A DNA stretch of 64,000 bases, taken from assembly GCA_036676235.1 (NCBI GenBank), contig JAKFDI010000056.1, forward strand, positions 1 to 64,000, in the 5' to 3' direction. The first letter of the stretch is position 1; each line of letters opens with the position of its first letter. Source of the stretch: JAKFDI01 sp036676235 (GTDB taxonomy: Bacteria > Pseudomonadota > Gammaproteobacteria > Burkholderiales > Burkholderiaceae_C). The notes beneath the pieces are model-generated. The model ran no database searches. It was not told where the DNA came from and saw only the letters and a list, made by a program, of their open reading frames with translations. Of this stretch, positions 17,997 through 26,384 are shown piece by piece. A program made the translations under genes and the position numbers.

Positions 17997-18134
17997 GCCC
18001 CCACGTCACTTCGTTCCTGCCCCCCGGGGGGGCGCCAACCTGGCGGCCGGGGGACCCGTCCGCGGTTGTTGCTTGGTGGGACCTTCGCTACCCGGATGGG
18101 CGGCGGCTGACCGCCCGCAGAACAGCAGAACAAC
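17997..18134. repeat. GC-rich palindromic repeat in nuoK-nuoL gap
   Basis: The gap is GC-rich and palindromic. Six C are followed directly by seven G (18020-18032), flanked by a CCCCCACGTCACTTCGTTCC-type left end and a GGCGGCCGGGGG segment. The left end resembles that of the nuoC-nuoD element (CCCCCTACGCGCTTTGCG...), so both may belong to one repeat family. No gene is present; the nuoL ribosome binding site is poor. Confidence 0.45.
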
Positions 18135-20162
18135 ATGTCAGCAGAACTTTCTCCGAACATGCTCCTCGCGGTGCCGCTGGCGCCGTTGGCCGGCGCGGTG
18201 CTCGCCGGCTTCTTCGGCAAGGCCATCGGCCGCCGCGGCGCGCACACCGTCGCCATCCTGGGCGTGCTGATCGCCTTCATCCTGTCCGCGATGACGCTGA
18301 AGTCGGTCGCGCTCGATGGCGCGCGCTTCGACGCCACGGTGTACGAGTGGATGGTGCTCGGCGGCCTGAAGATGGAGGTCGGCTTCCTGATCGACGGTCT
18401 GTCGGCCATGATGATGTGCGTGGTGACCTTCGTGTCGCTGATGGTGCACATCTACACCATCGGCTACATGAAGGAAGACCCGGGCTATCAGCGCTTCTTC
18501 GCCTACATCTCGCTGTTCACCTTCTCGATGTTGATGCTCGTCATGAGCAACAACTTCCTGCAGCTGTTCTTCGGCTGGGAGGCGGTGGGTCTGGTGTCGT
18601 ACCTGCTGATCGGCTTCTGGTACACGAAGCCGACCGCGATCTTCGCCAACCTCAAGGCCTTCCTCGTGAACCGGGTGGGCGACTTCGGCTTCATCCTCGG
18701 CATCGGGCTGATCGTGGCCTACGCCGGCACGCTGCACTACGGACAGGTCTTCGACGCATCGGCCACGCTGGCGGCGCAGACCTTCCCCGGCACCGACTGG
18801 ATGCTGATCACCGTGATCTGCATCTGCCTGTTCATCGGGGCGATGGGCAAGAGCGCGCAGTTCCCGCTGCACGTGTGGCTGCCCGATTCGATGGAAGGCC
18901 CGACGCCCATCTCCGCGCTGATCCACGCGGCGACCATGGTGACGGCCGGCATCTTCATGGTGGCGCGCATGTCGCCGCTGTTCGAGCTGTCGGACACCGC
19001 GCTGAGCTTCATCCTCGTGATCGGCGCCATCACGGCGCTGTTCATGGGCTTCCTCGGCATCATCCAGAACGACATCAAGCGCGTCGTGGCGTACTCCACG
19101 CTGTCGCAGCTCGGCTACATGACGGTGGCGCTCGGTGCGTCGGCCTACTCGGTCGCGGTGTTCCACCTGATGACGCACGCCTTCTTCAAGGCGCTGCTGT
19201 TTCTTGCGGCGGGCTCGGTGATCATCGGCATGCACCATGACCAGGACATCCGCAACATGGGCGGCCTGCGCAAGTACATGCGCATCACCTGGATCACGTC
19301 GCTGATCGGCTCGCTGGCGCTGATCGGCACACCGTTCTTCTCCGGCTTCTACTCGAAGGACAGCATCATCGAGGCGGTGCACGCAAGCGAGCTAGCGGGC
19401 GCTGGCTTCGCACACTTCGCGGTGCTCGCGGGGGTCTTCGTCACCGCGCTGTACTCGTTCCGCATGTACTTCCTGGTGTTCCACGGCCCGGAGCGCTTCC
19501 ATCACAAGCCGTTCCCGCCGGAATCCGACGATACGCACCACGAGGCGCACGGCGACGAGCACCACGCGCCGCACGAATCTGCCGCGGTCGTGACCGTGCC
19601 GCTGGTGCTGCTCGCCATCCCGTCGGCGGTGATCGGCTTCTTCACCATCGGGCCGATGCTGTTCGGCGAGTTCTTTGCCGATTCGATCTTCGTCGACGCG
19701 AAGCACCGTGCCATGGCCGAGCTCGAGGCCATCTACCACGGCCCGGTGGCGATGGTGCTGCACGGACTCACCGTGCCGACCTTCTGGCTGGCGCTTGCCG
19801 GCGTGATCGTCGCGTATGTCTTCTACATCCTCAAGCCGTCGATCCCGGCGGCCATCAAGGCGCGCGCCAGCTTCATCTATCGCCTGCTGGACCAGAAGTA
19901 CTACCTCGACTGGTTCAACGAGCATGTGATCGCTGCGGGAGCGCGGCTGGTCGGGCGCGGCCTGTGGAAGGGCGGCGACGTCGGGCTCATCGACGGCGCG
20001 CTGATCAACGGCTCGGCGCGTGCGACGGGAGCCATCGCCTCGGTGGTGGGCCTCGTGCAGACCGGCTACCTGTACTGGTATGCGCTCGCCATGATCCTCG
20101 GGGTGTTGGGCCTGCTGACATGGCAGCTCTGGCCATACCTGGCCACCCTGAACGTCATCTGA
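18135..20162 (+). CDS. nuoL: NADH-quinone oxidoreductase subunit L
   Basis: Distal antiporter-like proton pump, 675 residues, about 16 transmembrane helices, with the long C-terminal amphipathic helix that braces the membrane arm. Key elements are the Glu of FFGWEAVGLVSYLLIGFW, the channel segment KSAQFPLHVWLPDSMEGPTP and HAATMVTAGIFMVARM. A His-rich loop (DDTHHEAHGDEHHAPHE, about residues 466-482) is a local addition of unknown meaning. Confidence 0.98.
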   Translation: MSAELSPNMLLAVPLAPLAGAVLAGFFGKAIGRRGAHTVAILGVLIAFILSAMTLKSVALDGARFDATVYEWMVLGGLKMEVGFLIDGLSAMMMCVVTFVSLMVHIYTIGYMKEDPGYQRFFAYISLFTFSMLMLVMSNNFLQLFFGWEAVGLVSYLLIGFWYTKPTAIFANLKAFLVNRVGDFGFILGIGLIVAYAGTLHYGQVFDASATLAAQTFPGTDWMLITVICICLFIGAMGKSAQFPLHVWLPDSMEGPTPISALIHAATMVTAGIFMVARMSPLFELSDTALSFILVIGAITALFMGFLGIIQNDIKRVVAYSTLSQLGYMTVALGASAYSVAVFHLMTHAFFKALLFLAAGSVIIGMHHDQDIRNMGGLRKYMRITWITSLIGSLALIGTPFFSGFYSKDSIIEAVHASELAGAGFAHFAVLAGVFVTALYSFRMYFLVFHGPERFHHKPFPPESDDTHHEAHGDEHHAPHESAAVVTVPLVLLAIPSAVIGFFTIGPMLFGEFFADSIFVDAKHRAMAELEAIYHGPVAMVLHGLTVPTFWLALAGVIVAYVFYILKPSIPAAIKARASFIYRLLDQKYYLDWFNEHVIAAGARLVGRGLWKGGDVGLIDGALINGSARATGAIASVVGLVQTGYLYWYALAMILGVLGLLTWQLWPYLATLNVI

Positions 20163-20175
20163 AGAGAACAAGAAC

Positions 20176-21651
20176 ATGGGTCTGTTGAGCCTTGCCATCT
20201 GGCTGCCGATCGTCGCGGGCATCCTGCTGCTGGCGTTCGGCCGCGACGAGCATGCCAATGCCGTGCGCTGGGCCGCGCTCGTTGCGGCGGTCGCGAGCTT
20301 CGCCGTCACGCTGCCGCTGATCACCGGCTTCGACGCCGGCACCGCCTCGATGCAGTTCGAGGAGAACGTGTCGTGGATCGAGCGCTTCAACGTGCACTAC
20401 CACCTCGGCATCGACGGGCTGTCGGTGTGGCTGGTGCTGCTGACGGCGTTCATCACGGTGATCGTGGTCATCGCCGGCTGGCAGGTCATCACCGAGCGCG
20501 TGAACCAGTACATGGCGGCGTTCCTGATCCTGTCGGGCGTGATGATCGGCGTGTTCTGCGCGCTCGACGGATTGCTGTTCTATGCGTTTTTCGAGGCGAC
20601 GCTGATCCCGATGTACATCATCATCGGCGTGTGGGGCGGGCCGCGGCGGGTCTATGCCGCCTTCAAGTTCTTCCTCTACACCTTCGCCGGTTCGCTGCTC
20701 ATGCTGCTGGCTGTGATCTACCTGTACTACGTGTCGGGCGGCAGCTTCGAGATCCTGGACTGGCACCAGGTGCCGCTGCCGATGACGGCGCAGGCGCTGC
20801 TGTTCTTCGCCTTCTTCGCGGCCTTCGCGGTCAAGGTGCCGATGTGGCCGGTGCACACGTGGCTGCCCGACGCGCACGTCGAGGCGCCCACCGGCGGCTC
20901 GGTGGTGCTGGCGGCCATCATGCTCAAGCTGGGCGGCTACGGCTTCGTGCGCTTCTCGCTGCCGATTGCGCCCGATGCGGCGCATGAGTACGCCTGGTTC
21001 ATCATCGCGCTGTCGCTGATCGCGGTCATCTACATCGGCCTGGTCGCGCTCGTGCAGCAGGACATGAAGAAGCTCATCGCCTATTCGTCGATCGCGCACA
21101 TGGGCTTCGTGACGCTCGGCTTCTTCCTGTTCAACGAACTGGGTGTGTCGGGCGGCATGGTGCAGATGATCTCGCACGGCTTTATCTCTAGCGCCATGTT
21201 CCTGGCCATCGGTGTGCTGTACGACCGGGTGCACTCGCGCGAGATCGCAAGCTACGGCGGTGTCGTCAACACGATGCCGAAGTTCACCGCGCTCGTGGTC
21301 TTCTTTGCGATGGCCAACTGCGGTCTGCCGGGCACGTCGGGATTCGTCGGCGAGTGGATGGTGATTCTCGGCACGGTGCAGGTGAACTTCTGGCTCGGCC
21401 TGCTGGCCGCCACGGCGCTGATCTCCGGTGCGGCGTACACGCTGTGGCTGGTCAAGCGCGTGTACTTCGGGCCGGTCACGAACGACAACGTGCGCTCGCT
21501 GACCGACATCAACGCGCGCGAGTTCGCGATGCTGGGCGTGCTTGCCGTGGCGGTGCTGTGGATGGGCCTGTACCCGAAGCCCGTCACCGACGTCATGCAC
21601 ACGAGCGTCACCGAGCTGTTGCGGCATGTGTCGGTATCCAAGCTGAACTGA
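20176..21651 (+). CDS. nuoM: NADH-quinone oxidoreductase subunit M
   Basis: Second antiporter-like subunit, 491 residues, about 14 helices. Family features are the Glu in FYAFFEATLIPMYIIIGVWG, KVPMWPVHTWLPDAHVEAPT and LIAYSSIAHMGFVTLG. It starts 13 bases after nuoL behind GAAGAGAA. Confidence 0.98.
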   Translation: MGLLSLAIWLPIVAGILLLAFGRDEHANAVRWAALVAAVASFAVTLPLITGFDAGTASMQFEENVSWIERFNVHYHLGIDGLSVWLVLLTAFITVIVVIAGWQVITERVNQYMAAFLILSGVMIGVFCALDGLLFYAFFEATLIPMYIIIGVWGGPRRVYAAFKFFLYTFAGSLLMLLAVIYLYYVSGGSFEILDWHQVPLPMTAQALLFFAFFAAFAVKVPMWPVHTWLPDAHVEAPTGGSVVLAAIMLKLGGYGFVRFSLPIAPDAAHEYAWFIIALSLIAVIYIGLVALVQQDMKKLIAYSSIAHMGFVTLGFFLFNELGVSGGMVQMISHGFISSAMFLAIGVLYDRVHSREIASYGGVVNTMPKFTALVVFFAMANCGLPGTSGFVGEWMVILGTVQVNFWLGLLAATALISGAAYTLWLVKRVYFGPVTNDNVRSLTDINAREFAMLGVLAVAVLWMGLYPKPVTDVMHTSVTELLRHVSVSKLN

Positions 21652-21667
21652 TGGCCGGTACCACGAG

Positions 21668-23152
21668 ATGATGAATCAGATGAACTGGATGGCCGTCCTT
21701 CCCGAGATCGTGCTGCTCACGATGGCCTGCGTGGTCACGCTGGCGGATCTGTGGGTCTCCGATCCCCGCCGCTCGCCCACCTACTGGCTCACCCAGCTGT
21801 CGCTGGCCGTCGTCGGCGCCCTGCACCTGTGGGCGTTCGACGCAGGCGATACCGTCTACGCGATGCAGGACATGGTGGTGGCCGACCCGATGGGGCACCT
21901 GCTGGCCGTTTTCACCACGCTGTGCGTGATGGCGACGCTGGCCTACTCGCGCGGCTACGCGATGGACCGCGACATGCTCAAGGGTGAACTCTTCACCCTG
22001 TCGATGTTCTCGCTGCTCGGGGCCAACGTGATGGTCTCGGCCAACAACTTCCTCGTGGTCTACGTCGGCCTCGAACTGATGACGCTGTCGCTCTACGCGC
22101 TGACGGCGCTGCGCCGTGACAACCTCAACGCCACCGAGGCGGCGATGAAGTTCTTCGTGCTCGGCGCGCTGGCGAGCGGTTTCCTGCTGTATGGCCTGTC
22201 GATGATGTACGGCGCCACCGGGTCGCTGACCATTCCGCAGGTCTTCGAGGCCATCGTAAGCGGCGCGCTGAACGAGTCGGTGCTGGTCTTCGGCGTGGTG
22301 TTCGTGGTCGCCGGTCTCGCCTTCAAGCTCGGCGCCGTGCCCTTCCACATGTGGCTGCCCGACGTCTACCACGGCGCCCCGACCGCAGTGACGCTGCTGA
22401 TCGCCACCGCGCCGATGTTTGCCGGCTTCGCCATCATCATCCGGCTGCTGGTCGAGGGCATGTTCGGTCTCGCCGTCGACTGGCAGCAGATGCTGATGGT
22501 GCTGGCGATCGGCTCGCTGGTCGTCGGCAATCTGGGCGCCATTGCGCAGAGCAACCTGAAGCGCATGCTGGCGTACTCGACCATCGGGCAGATGGGCTTC
22601 GTGCTGCTGGGCTTGACGGTCGGCGTGGTCGACGGCAACACCTTCTCGGCGGCGAACGGGTACAGCTCGGCCATGTACTACATGGTCACTTACGTGCTCA
22701 CCACGCTTGGCACCTTCGGCATCATCATGCTGCTCGCCCGCCAGGGCTTCGAGTCGGAGAACATCGACGACCTGAAGGGGCTCGCGCGGCGCAGCCCGTG
22801 GTATGCGGTGGTAATGGCCATCTTCATGTTCTCGCTCGCTGGCGTGCCGCCGACGATGGGCTTCTATGCGAAGTTCGCAGTGCTGCAATCGCTCATCTCG
22901 ACGAACTCGACGGGCTACTTCTGGCTCGCCCTCGTCGCCATCCTGTTCTCGCTCGTCGGCGCGTTCTACTACCTGCGGGTGGTCAAGGTCATGTACTTCG
23001 ACGAACCCGTTCAGACGCAACCGCTCGCCGAAGGGCGCCAGCTGCGCCTGCTGCTGTCGCTCAACGGCGCAGCGGTGCTGGTGCTCGGCCTGTTGCCGGG
23101 CGGCCTGATGGCCTTGTGCGCGCAGGCGGTCGTCAAGACGCTGACCACCTGA
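21668..23152 (+). CDS. nuoN: NADH-quinone oxidoreductase subunit N
   Basis: Third antiporter-like subunit, 494 residues, about 14 helices. It has the conserved Glu in VYVGLELMTLSLYALTA, the KLGAVPFHMWLPDVYHGAPT channel segment and LAYSTIGQMGFVLLGL. It ends the 14-gene complex I set and is followed after four bases by the DUF2818 gene. Confidence 0.98.
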   Translation: MMNQMNWMAVLPEIVLLTMACVVTLADLWVSDPRRSPTYWLTQLSLAVVGALHLWAFDAGDTVYAMQDMVVADPMGHLLAVFTTLCVMATLAYSRGYAMDRDMLKGELFTLSMFSLLGANVMVSANNFLVVYVGLELMTLSLYALTALRRDNLNATEAAMKFFVLGALASGFLLYGLSMMYGATGSLTIPQVFEAIVSGALNESVLVFGVVFVVAGLAFKLGAVPFHMWLPDVYHGAPTAVTLLIATAPMFAGFAIIIRLLVEGMFGLAVDWQQMLMVLAIGSLVVGNLGAIAQSNLKRMLAYSTIGQMGFVLLGLTVGVVDGNTFSAANGYSSAMYYMVTYVLTTLGTFGIIMLLARQGFESENIDDLKGLARRSPWYAVVMAIFMFSLAGVPPTMGFYAKFAVLQSLISTNSTGYFWLALVAILFSLVGAFYYLRVVKVMYFDEPVQTQPLAEGRQLRLLLSLNGAAVLVLGLLPGGLMALCAQAVVKTLTT

Positions 23153-23156
23153 GCGA

Positions 23157-23459
23157 ATGAATTCGTCGGCAGCCGTCTGGCTGGTGATCGTGGTCGCAGC
23201 GGTCGCGGCCAACCTGCCGTTCGTCAACGAGCGCATCGGCATCGGCGGCCCGAGGCGCGCCCCCAAATCGCTCGGCTGGCGCCTGCTGGAACTCGTGGTG
23301 CTCTTCGGGCTGACGCTGGCACTGGGCTTCGCGCTCGAAGCGCGAATCGGCCAGACGCAGCCACAGGGTTGGGAGTTCTATGCCGCCATGGGCTGCATGT
23401 TCGCGACGCTCGCGTTTCCCGGCTTCGTGTGGCGCTACCTGAGGCGCCGCCATCCATGA
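23157..23459 (+). CDS. DUF2818 family small membrane protein
   Basis: 100-residue protein with an N-terminal helix (VWLVIVVAAVAANLPFVNER), a second helix (LLELVVLFGLTLALGFALEA) and probably a third near FYAAMGCMFATLAFPGF, ending RYLRRRHP. This is the DUF2818 family, seen regularly behind nuoN in beta-proteobacteria. Its position suggests a complex I accessory or assembly role, which is inference only. The start is four bases after nuoN and the stop overlaps the NUDIX gene start (ATGA). Confidence 0.88.
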   Translation: MNSSAAVWLVIVVAAVAANLPFVNERIGIGGPRRAPKSLGWRLLELVVLFGLTLALGFALEARIGQTQPQGWEFYAAMGCMFATLAFPGFVWRYLRRRHP

Positions 23460-24070
23460 CCACGTCGACTCCATCGGCCGACGACGGGCACCTGCGGGAA
23501 GAAGCGCTCGCCTCGCGTCAGGTCTACCGCGGCCACTTCCTCGACGTGCGCTGCGACGAGGTGCGGTTGCCCAACGGCGCCACGGCACAGCGCGAGTACA
23601 TCGTGCATCCGGGCGCGGTGATGGTGATCCCGATGCTGGACGACGGCCGGCTCGTCGTCGAGCGCCAGTACCGCCATCCGCTCGGGCGCGTGGTGCTCGA
23701 GTTCCCCGCGGGCAAGATCGACGCGGGCGAATCGACGCTCATCTGTGCAGTGCGCGAACTGGCCGAGGAAACCGGCTACCGCGCCGCCGAATGGGCGCGG
23801 GCCGGCATCCTGCACAACGCCATTGCCTACTCGACTGAAGGCATCGAGGTGTGGTTCGCGCGTGGCCTGAGCCTCGGCGAGCGCCGGCTCGACGACGGAG
23901 AGTTCCTCGATGTCTCGTCGGCCACGCTCGACGAACTGCTCGCCCTGGCGGCGAGCGGCGAACTCACCGATGCCAAGACGCTGATCGGCCTGCTGTGGCT
24001 GCAGAACTGGCGCGCCGGCCGCTGGAGCGTGGCATGGCAGCCGGCGCCGCACAGCGGTGCGCCGCGATAA
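23456..24070 (+). CDS. NUDIX hydrolase, ADP-ribose pyrophosphatase type
   Basis: 204 residues with a perfect Nudix box at 86-108: GKIDAGE, seven residues, then REL-AEETGY. The following IAYSTEGIEVWFARGL matches ADP-ribose pyrophosphatases (NudF-like), which cleave ADP-ribose to AMP and ribose 5-phosphate. Location behind the nuo operon fits disposal of a toxic NAD breakdown product, but the substrate is not proven. Translation is probably coupled to the DUF2818 gene (ATGA overlap). Confidence 0.9.
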   Translation: MTTSTPSADDGHLREEALASRQVYRGHFLDVRCDEVRLPNGATAQREYIVHPGAVMVIPMLDDGRLVVERQYRHPLGRVVLEFPAGKIDAGESTLICAVRELAEETGYRAAEWARAGILHNAIAYSTEGIEVWFARGLSLGERRLDDGEFLDVSSATLDELLALAASGELTDAKTLIGLLWLQNWRAGRWSVAWQPAPHSGAPR

Positions 24071-24077
24071 TCATCCG

Positions 24078-24521
24078 ATGAAGGTTCTCAACCTGCGCTG
24101 CACCGCCAACCATCGCTTCGAGGGTTGGTTCGGCTCCGATGCCGACTACGAAGCGCAGTGCGAACGGGGCCTGGTCGAATGCCCGATCTGCGGCGACCGA
24201 TCGGTCGTGCGTCTGCCGACCGCGCCGCGATTGAACGTCTCCAAGGCGCGCGAGCCGGCCACACCCGCCACGCCCGAGGCTGCCACCGTCGAGATGACGA
24301 TGCAGGCGGCTTGGCTCAATGCCGTGCGCCACGTACTCGCCAACACCGACGACGTGGGGCCGCGCTTCGCCGAAGAGGCCCGCAAGATCCACTACGGCGA
24401 GGCCGACGAGCGCGCCATCCGCGGCCGCGCCACGCGCGACGAGGCGCAGGCACTGAAGGACGAAGGCATCGAGGTCATGGCGCTGCCGATGCCGCCGGCG
24501 CTGAAGGGCACGCTGCAGTAG
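24078..24521 (+). CDS. DUF1178 family protein
   Basis: 147 residues starting MKVLNLRCTANHRFEGWFGS, the DUF1178 signature. A CPICGD pair at about residues 35-40, with Cys near the N-terminus, suggests a zinc ribbon. The C-terminal half is acidic and ends in a conserved ALPMPP-type motif. Function is unknown. It is the last gene of the nuo-to-DUF1178 run, seven bases after the NUDIX gene; the next gene is convergent. Confidence 0.88.
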   Translation: MKVLNLRCTANHRFEGWFGSDADYEAQCERGLVECPICGDRSVVRLPTAPRLNVSKAREPATPATPEAATVEMTMQAAWLNAVRHVLANTDDVGPRFAEEARKIHYGEADERAIRGRATRDEAQALKDEGIEVMALPMPPALKGTLQ

Positions 24522-24553
24522 ACGTGGCGCGGGCCATGGGCGGCCCGCGGTCC

Positions 24554-25957
24554 CTACAGCATCTTCCCGGGGTTCAGCAGGTTGCGCGGGTCGAGCGCGC
24601 CCTTGATCGCGCGCATCAGCGACAGCGCCACCGGCGACTTGCGCTCGCGCAACTCCTCGCGCTTGAAGCTGCCGATGCCGTGCTCGGCCGAGAACGAACC
24701 GTCGTGGGCCGTCACCGCGTCGTACACGATCTTGTTGACCGCGTGCTCCTGGTCGCGCAGGAAGTCGGCCGCCGGCGTGCCGAGCGGCGCCTGCACGTTG
24801 TAGTGCAGGTTGCCGTCGCCGAGGTGGCCAAAGTTCACGAGGCGGATGCCGGGAAAGGCACGCGCCAGCGCCGCATCGGTCTCGGCCACGTACGTAGGAA
24901 TGCGCGAGACGGCCAGCGAGATGTCGTGCTTGATGTTCGCGCCTTCTTCCACTTGCGCGAGCGGGATCGATTCGCGCAGATGCCACATGGCGTTCGATTG
25001 GTCCAGGCTTTCGGCCACGGCGGCATCGGTGATCAGGCCTTGCTCCAGCGCCTGCTCCAGCAGCGACTCGAACAGGCCGCGTGCATGCGCCTCGCTCTCG
25101 GTGTCCGACTGTTCCAGCAGCACCACCCAAGGCGCGGGCGGCAGCGGTTGGGCCAACTGGCTGAAATGCTTGCGCACCAGGTCGAGCGAGAATTCGTTCA
25201 TCACCTCGAAGCCGGTGAGCCCCGCGCCGAGGCGCGCTTGTGCCAACTGAAGCAGGCCGGTCGCCGCTTCGAGCGCGGGCAGGGCGGCGAGCGCCGTGCA
25301 CACCGCGGCCGGGCGCGGATACAGCCGCAGCGTGGCGCCGGTGATCACACCCAGCGTGCCTTCGCTCCCGATGAAGAGGTCTCGTAGGTCGTAGCCGGTG
25401 TTGTCCTTGCGCAAGCCGGACAAGCCGTTCCACACTTCGCCGGTTGCCGTCACGGCCTCGAGCCCGAGGCACAGCTCGCGCGCATTGCCGAAGCGCAGCA
25501 CCTGCGTGCCGCCGGCGTTGGTGGCAAGGTTGCCGCCGATGGTGCAGCTGCCTTCGGCCGCGAGGCTCAGCGGGAACAGCAGGCCTTGTGCGGCCGCGGC
25601 TTCCTGCACCGCCTGCAGCACGCAGCCGGCGTCCACCGTCATCGTGAGGTTGGCGGGGTCGATGGCGCGCACGCGGTTCATGCGCGCAAGGCTCAGCAGC
25701 ACCTGCGTGCCGCTGTCGTCGGTGATGGAGCCGCCGACGAGGCCCGTGTTGCCGCCCTGCGGCACGAGTGGCGTGCCGTGAGCGGCGCAAGCGCGCACCA
25801 CGGCAGCCACTTCCTCCGTATTGCCGGGGCGAACCACCGCCAGCGAGCGGCCGCGCACGCGCCGGCGCCAGTCCTGTTCCCACGCGGCGAGGTCGCCATC
25901 GACGAGCACATTGCGCTCGCCCACGGCGGCGCGAAGCGCATTCAGCAAGTCACTCAT
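24554..25957 (-). CDS. FAD-binding oxidase, GlcD / D-2-hydroxyacid dehydrogenase type
   Basis: 467 residues of the vanillyl-alcohol-oxidase/PCMH flavoprotein fold. The FAD segment is VRPGNTEEVAAVVRACAAHG-TPLVPQGGNTGLVGGS, and the FAD-oxidase C-terminal domain ends HGIGSFKREEL...IKGALDPRNLLNPGKML. The family includes glycolate oxidase GlcD, D-lactate and D-2-hydroxyglutarate dehydrogenases; the exact substrate cannot be read from sequence. I chose the ATG at 25957, where the reading frame overlaps the stop of the DUF2069 gene by four bases, so the pair is translationally coupled. Confidence 0.9.
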   Translation of the reverse strand: MSDLLNALRAAVGERNVLVDGDLAAWEQDWRRRVRGRSLAVVRPGNTEEVAAVVRACAAHGTPLVPQGGNTGLVGGSITDDSGTQVLLSLARMNRVRAIDPANLTMTVDAGCVLQAVQEAAAAQGLLFPLSLAAEGSCTIGGNLATNAGGTQVLRFGNARELCLGLEAVTATGEVWNGLSGLRKDNTGYDLRDLFIGSEGTLGVITGATLRLYPRPAAVCTALAALPALEAATGLLQLAQARLGAGLTGFEVMNEFSLDLVRKHFSQLAQPLPPAPWVVLLEQSDTESEAHARGLFESLLEQALEQGLITDAAVAESLDQSNAMWHLRESIPLAQVEEGANIKHDISLAVSRIPTYVAETDAALARAFPGIRLVNFGHLGDGNLHYNVQAPLGTPAADFLRDQEHAVNKIVYDAVTAHDGSFSAEHGIGSFKREELRERKSPVALSLMRAIKGALDPRNLLNPGKML

Positions 25958-26364
25958 GCCGCGGTCTCCCGCACGCTGCGCAGTCGCATGCGCACGTGCA
26001 TCGCGCAGGCGGCGAACAGCACGAGGCACAGCAGCACTTCGATGCCCGCGAGCACGGCGCCAACACCGCCCTCGCTCGTCGCACGCACGACGCCTTCGGT
26101 GAAATAGATCCACACCAGCAGGCTGACCCAGCGGTAGGTGTACATGCGGTTCTTCAAGAGCCCGGCGAGCGGGATCGCGAGCGGCAGCACCTTGAGGGCC
26201 AGCGTGCCGCGGCCGGTGGGCGCGAGCCAGAGTTCCCACGCAAGGCCGAGCACGATGAGCGCGAGCAGGCTGGCGACGGCGGCGGCACGTGTCCAGCGAA
26301 CGGCATGGCTGGGGTCGCTCTGAGGCAATGGAACGGGCACGGGGTGAAGAAGAGTGGCAGACAT
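25954..26364 (-). CDS. DUF2069 family membrane protein
   Basis: 136 residues with four predicted transmembrane helices (AAAVASLLALIVLGLAWELW, LKVLPLAIPLAGLL, WVSLLVWIYFTEGVVRA, VLAGIEVLLCLVLFAACAM). KNRMYTYRWVSLLVWIYFTEG matches the DUF2069 family. Function unknown. It is translated just before the FAD oxidase and is divergent from the YihY-like gene only a few bases away, so the two promoters overlap. Confidence 0.87.
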   Translation of the reverse strand: MSATLLHPVPVPLPQSDPSHAVRWTRAAAVASLLALIVLGLAWELWLAPTGRGTLALKVLPLAIPLAGLLKNRMYTYRWVSLLVWIYFTEGVVRATSEGGVGAVLAGIEVLLCLVLFAACAMHVRMRLRSVRETAA

Positions 26365-26384
26365 CGCTGGCTATGATGCCAGCA

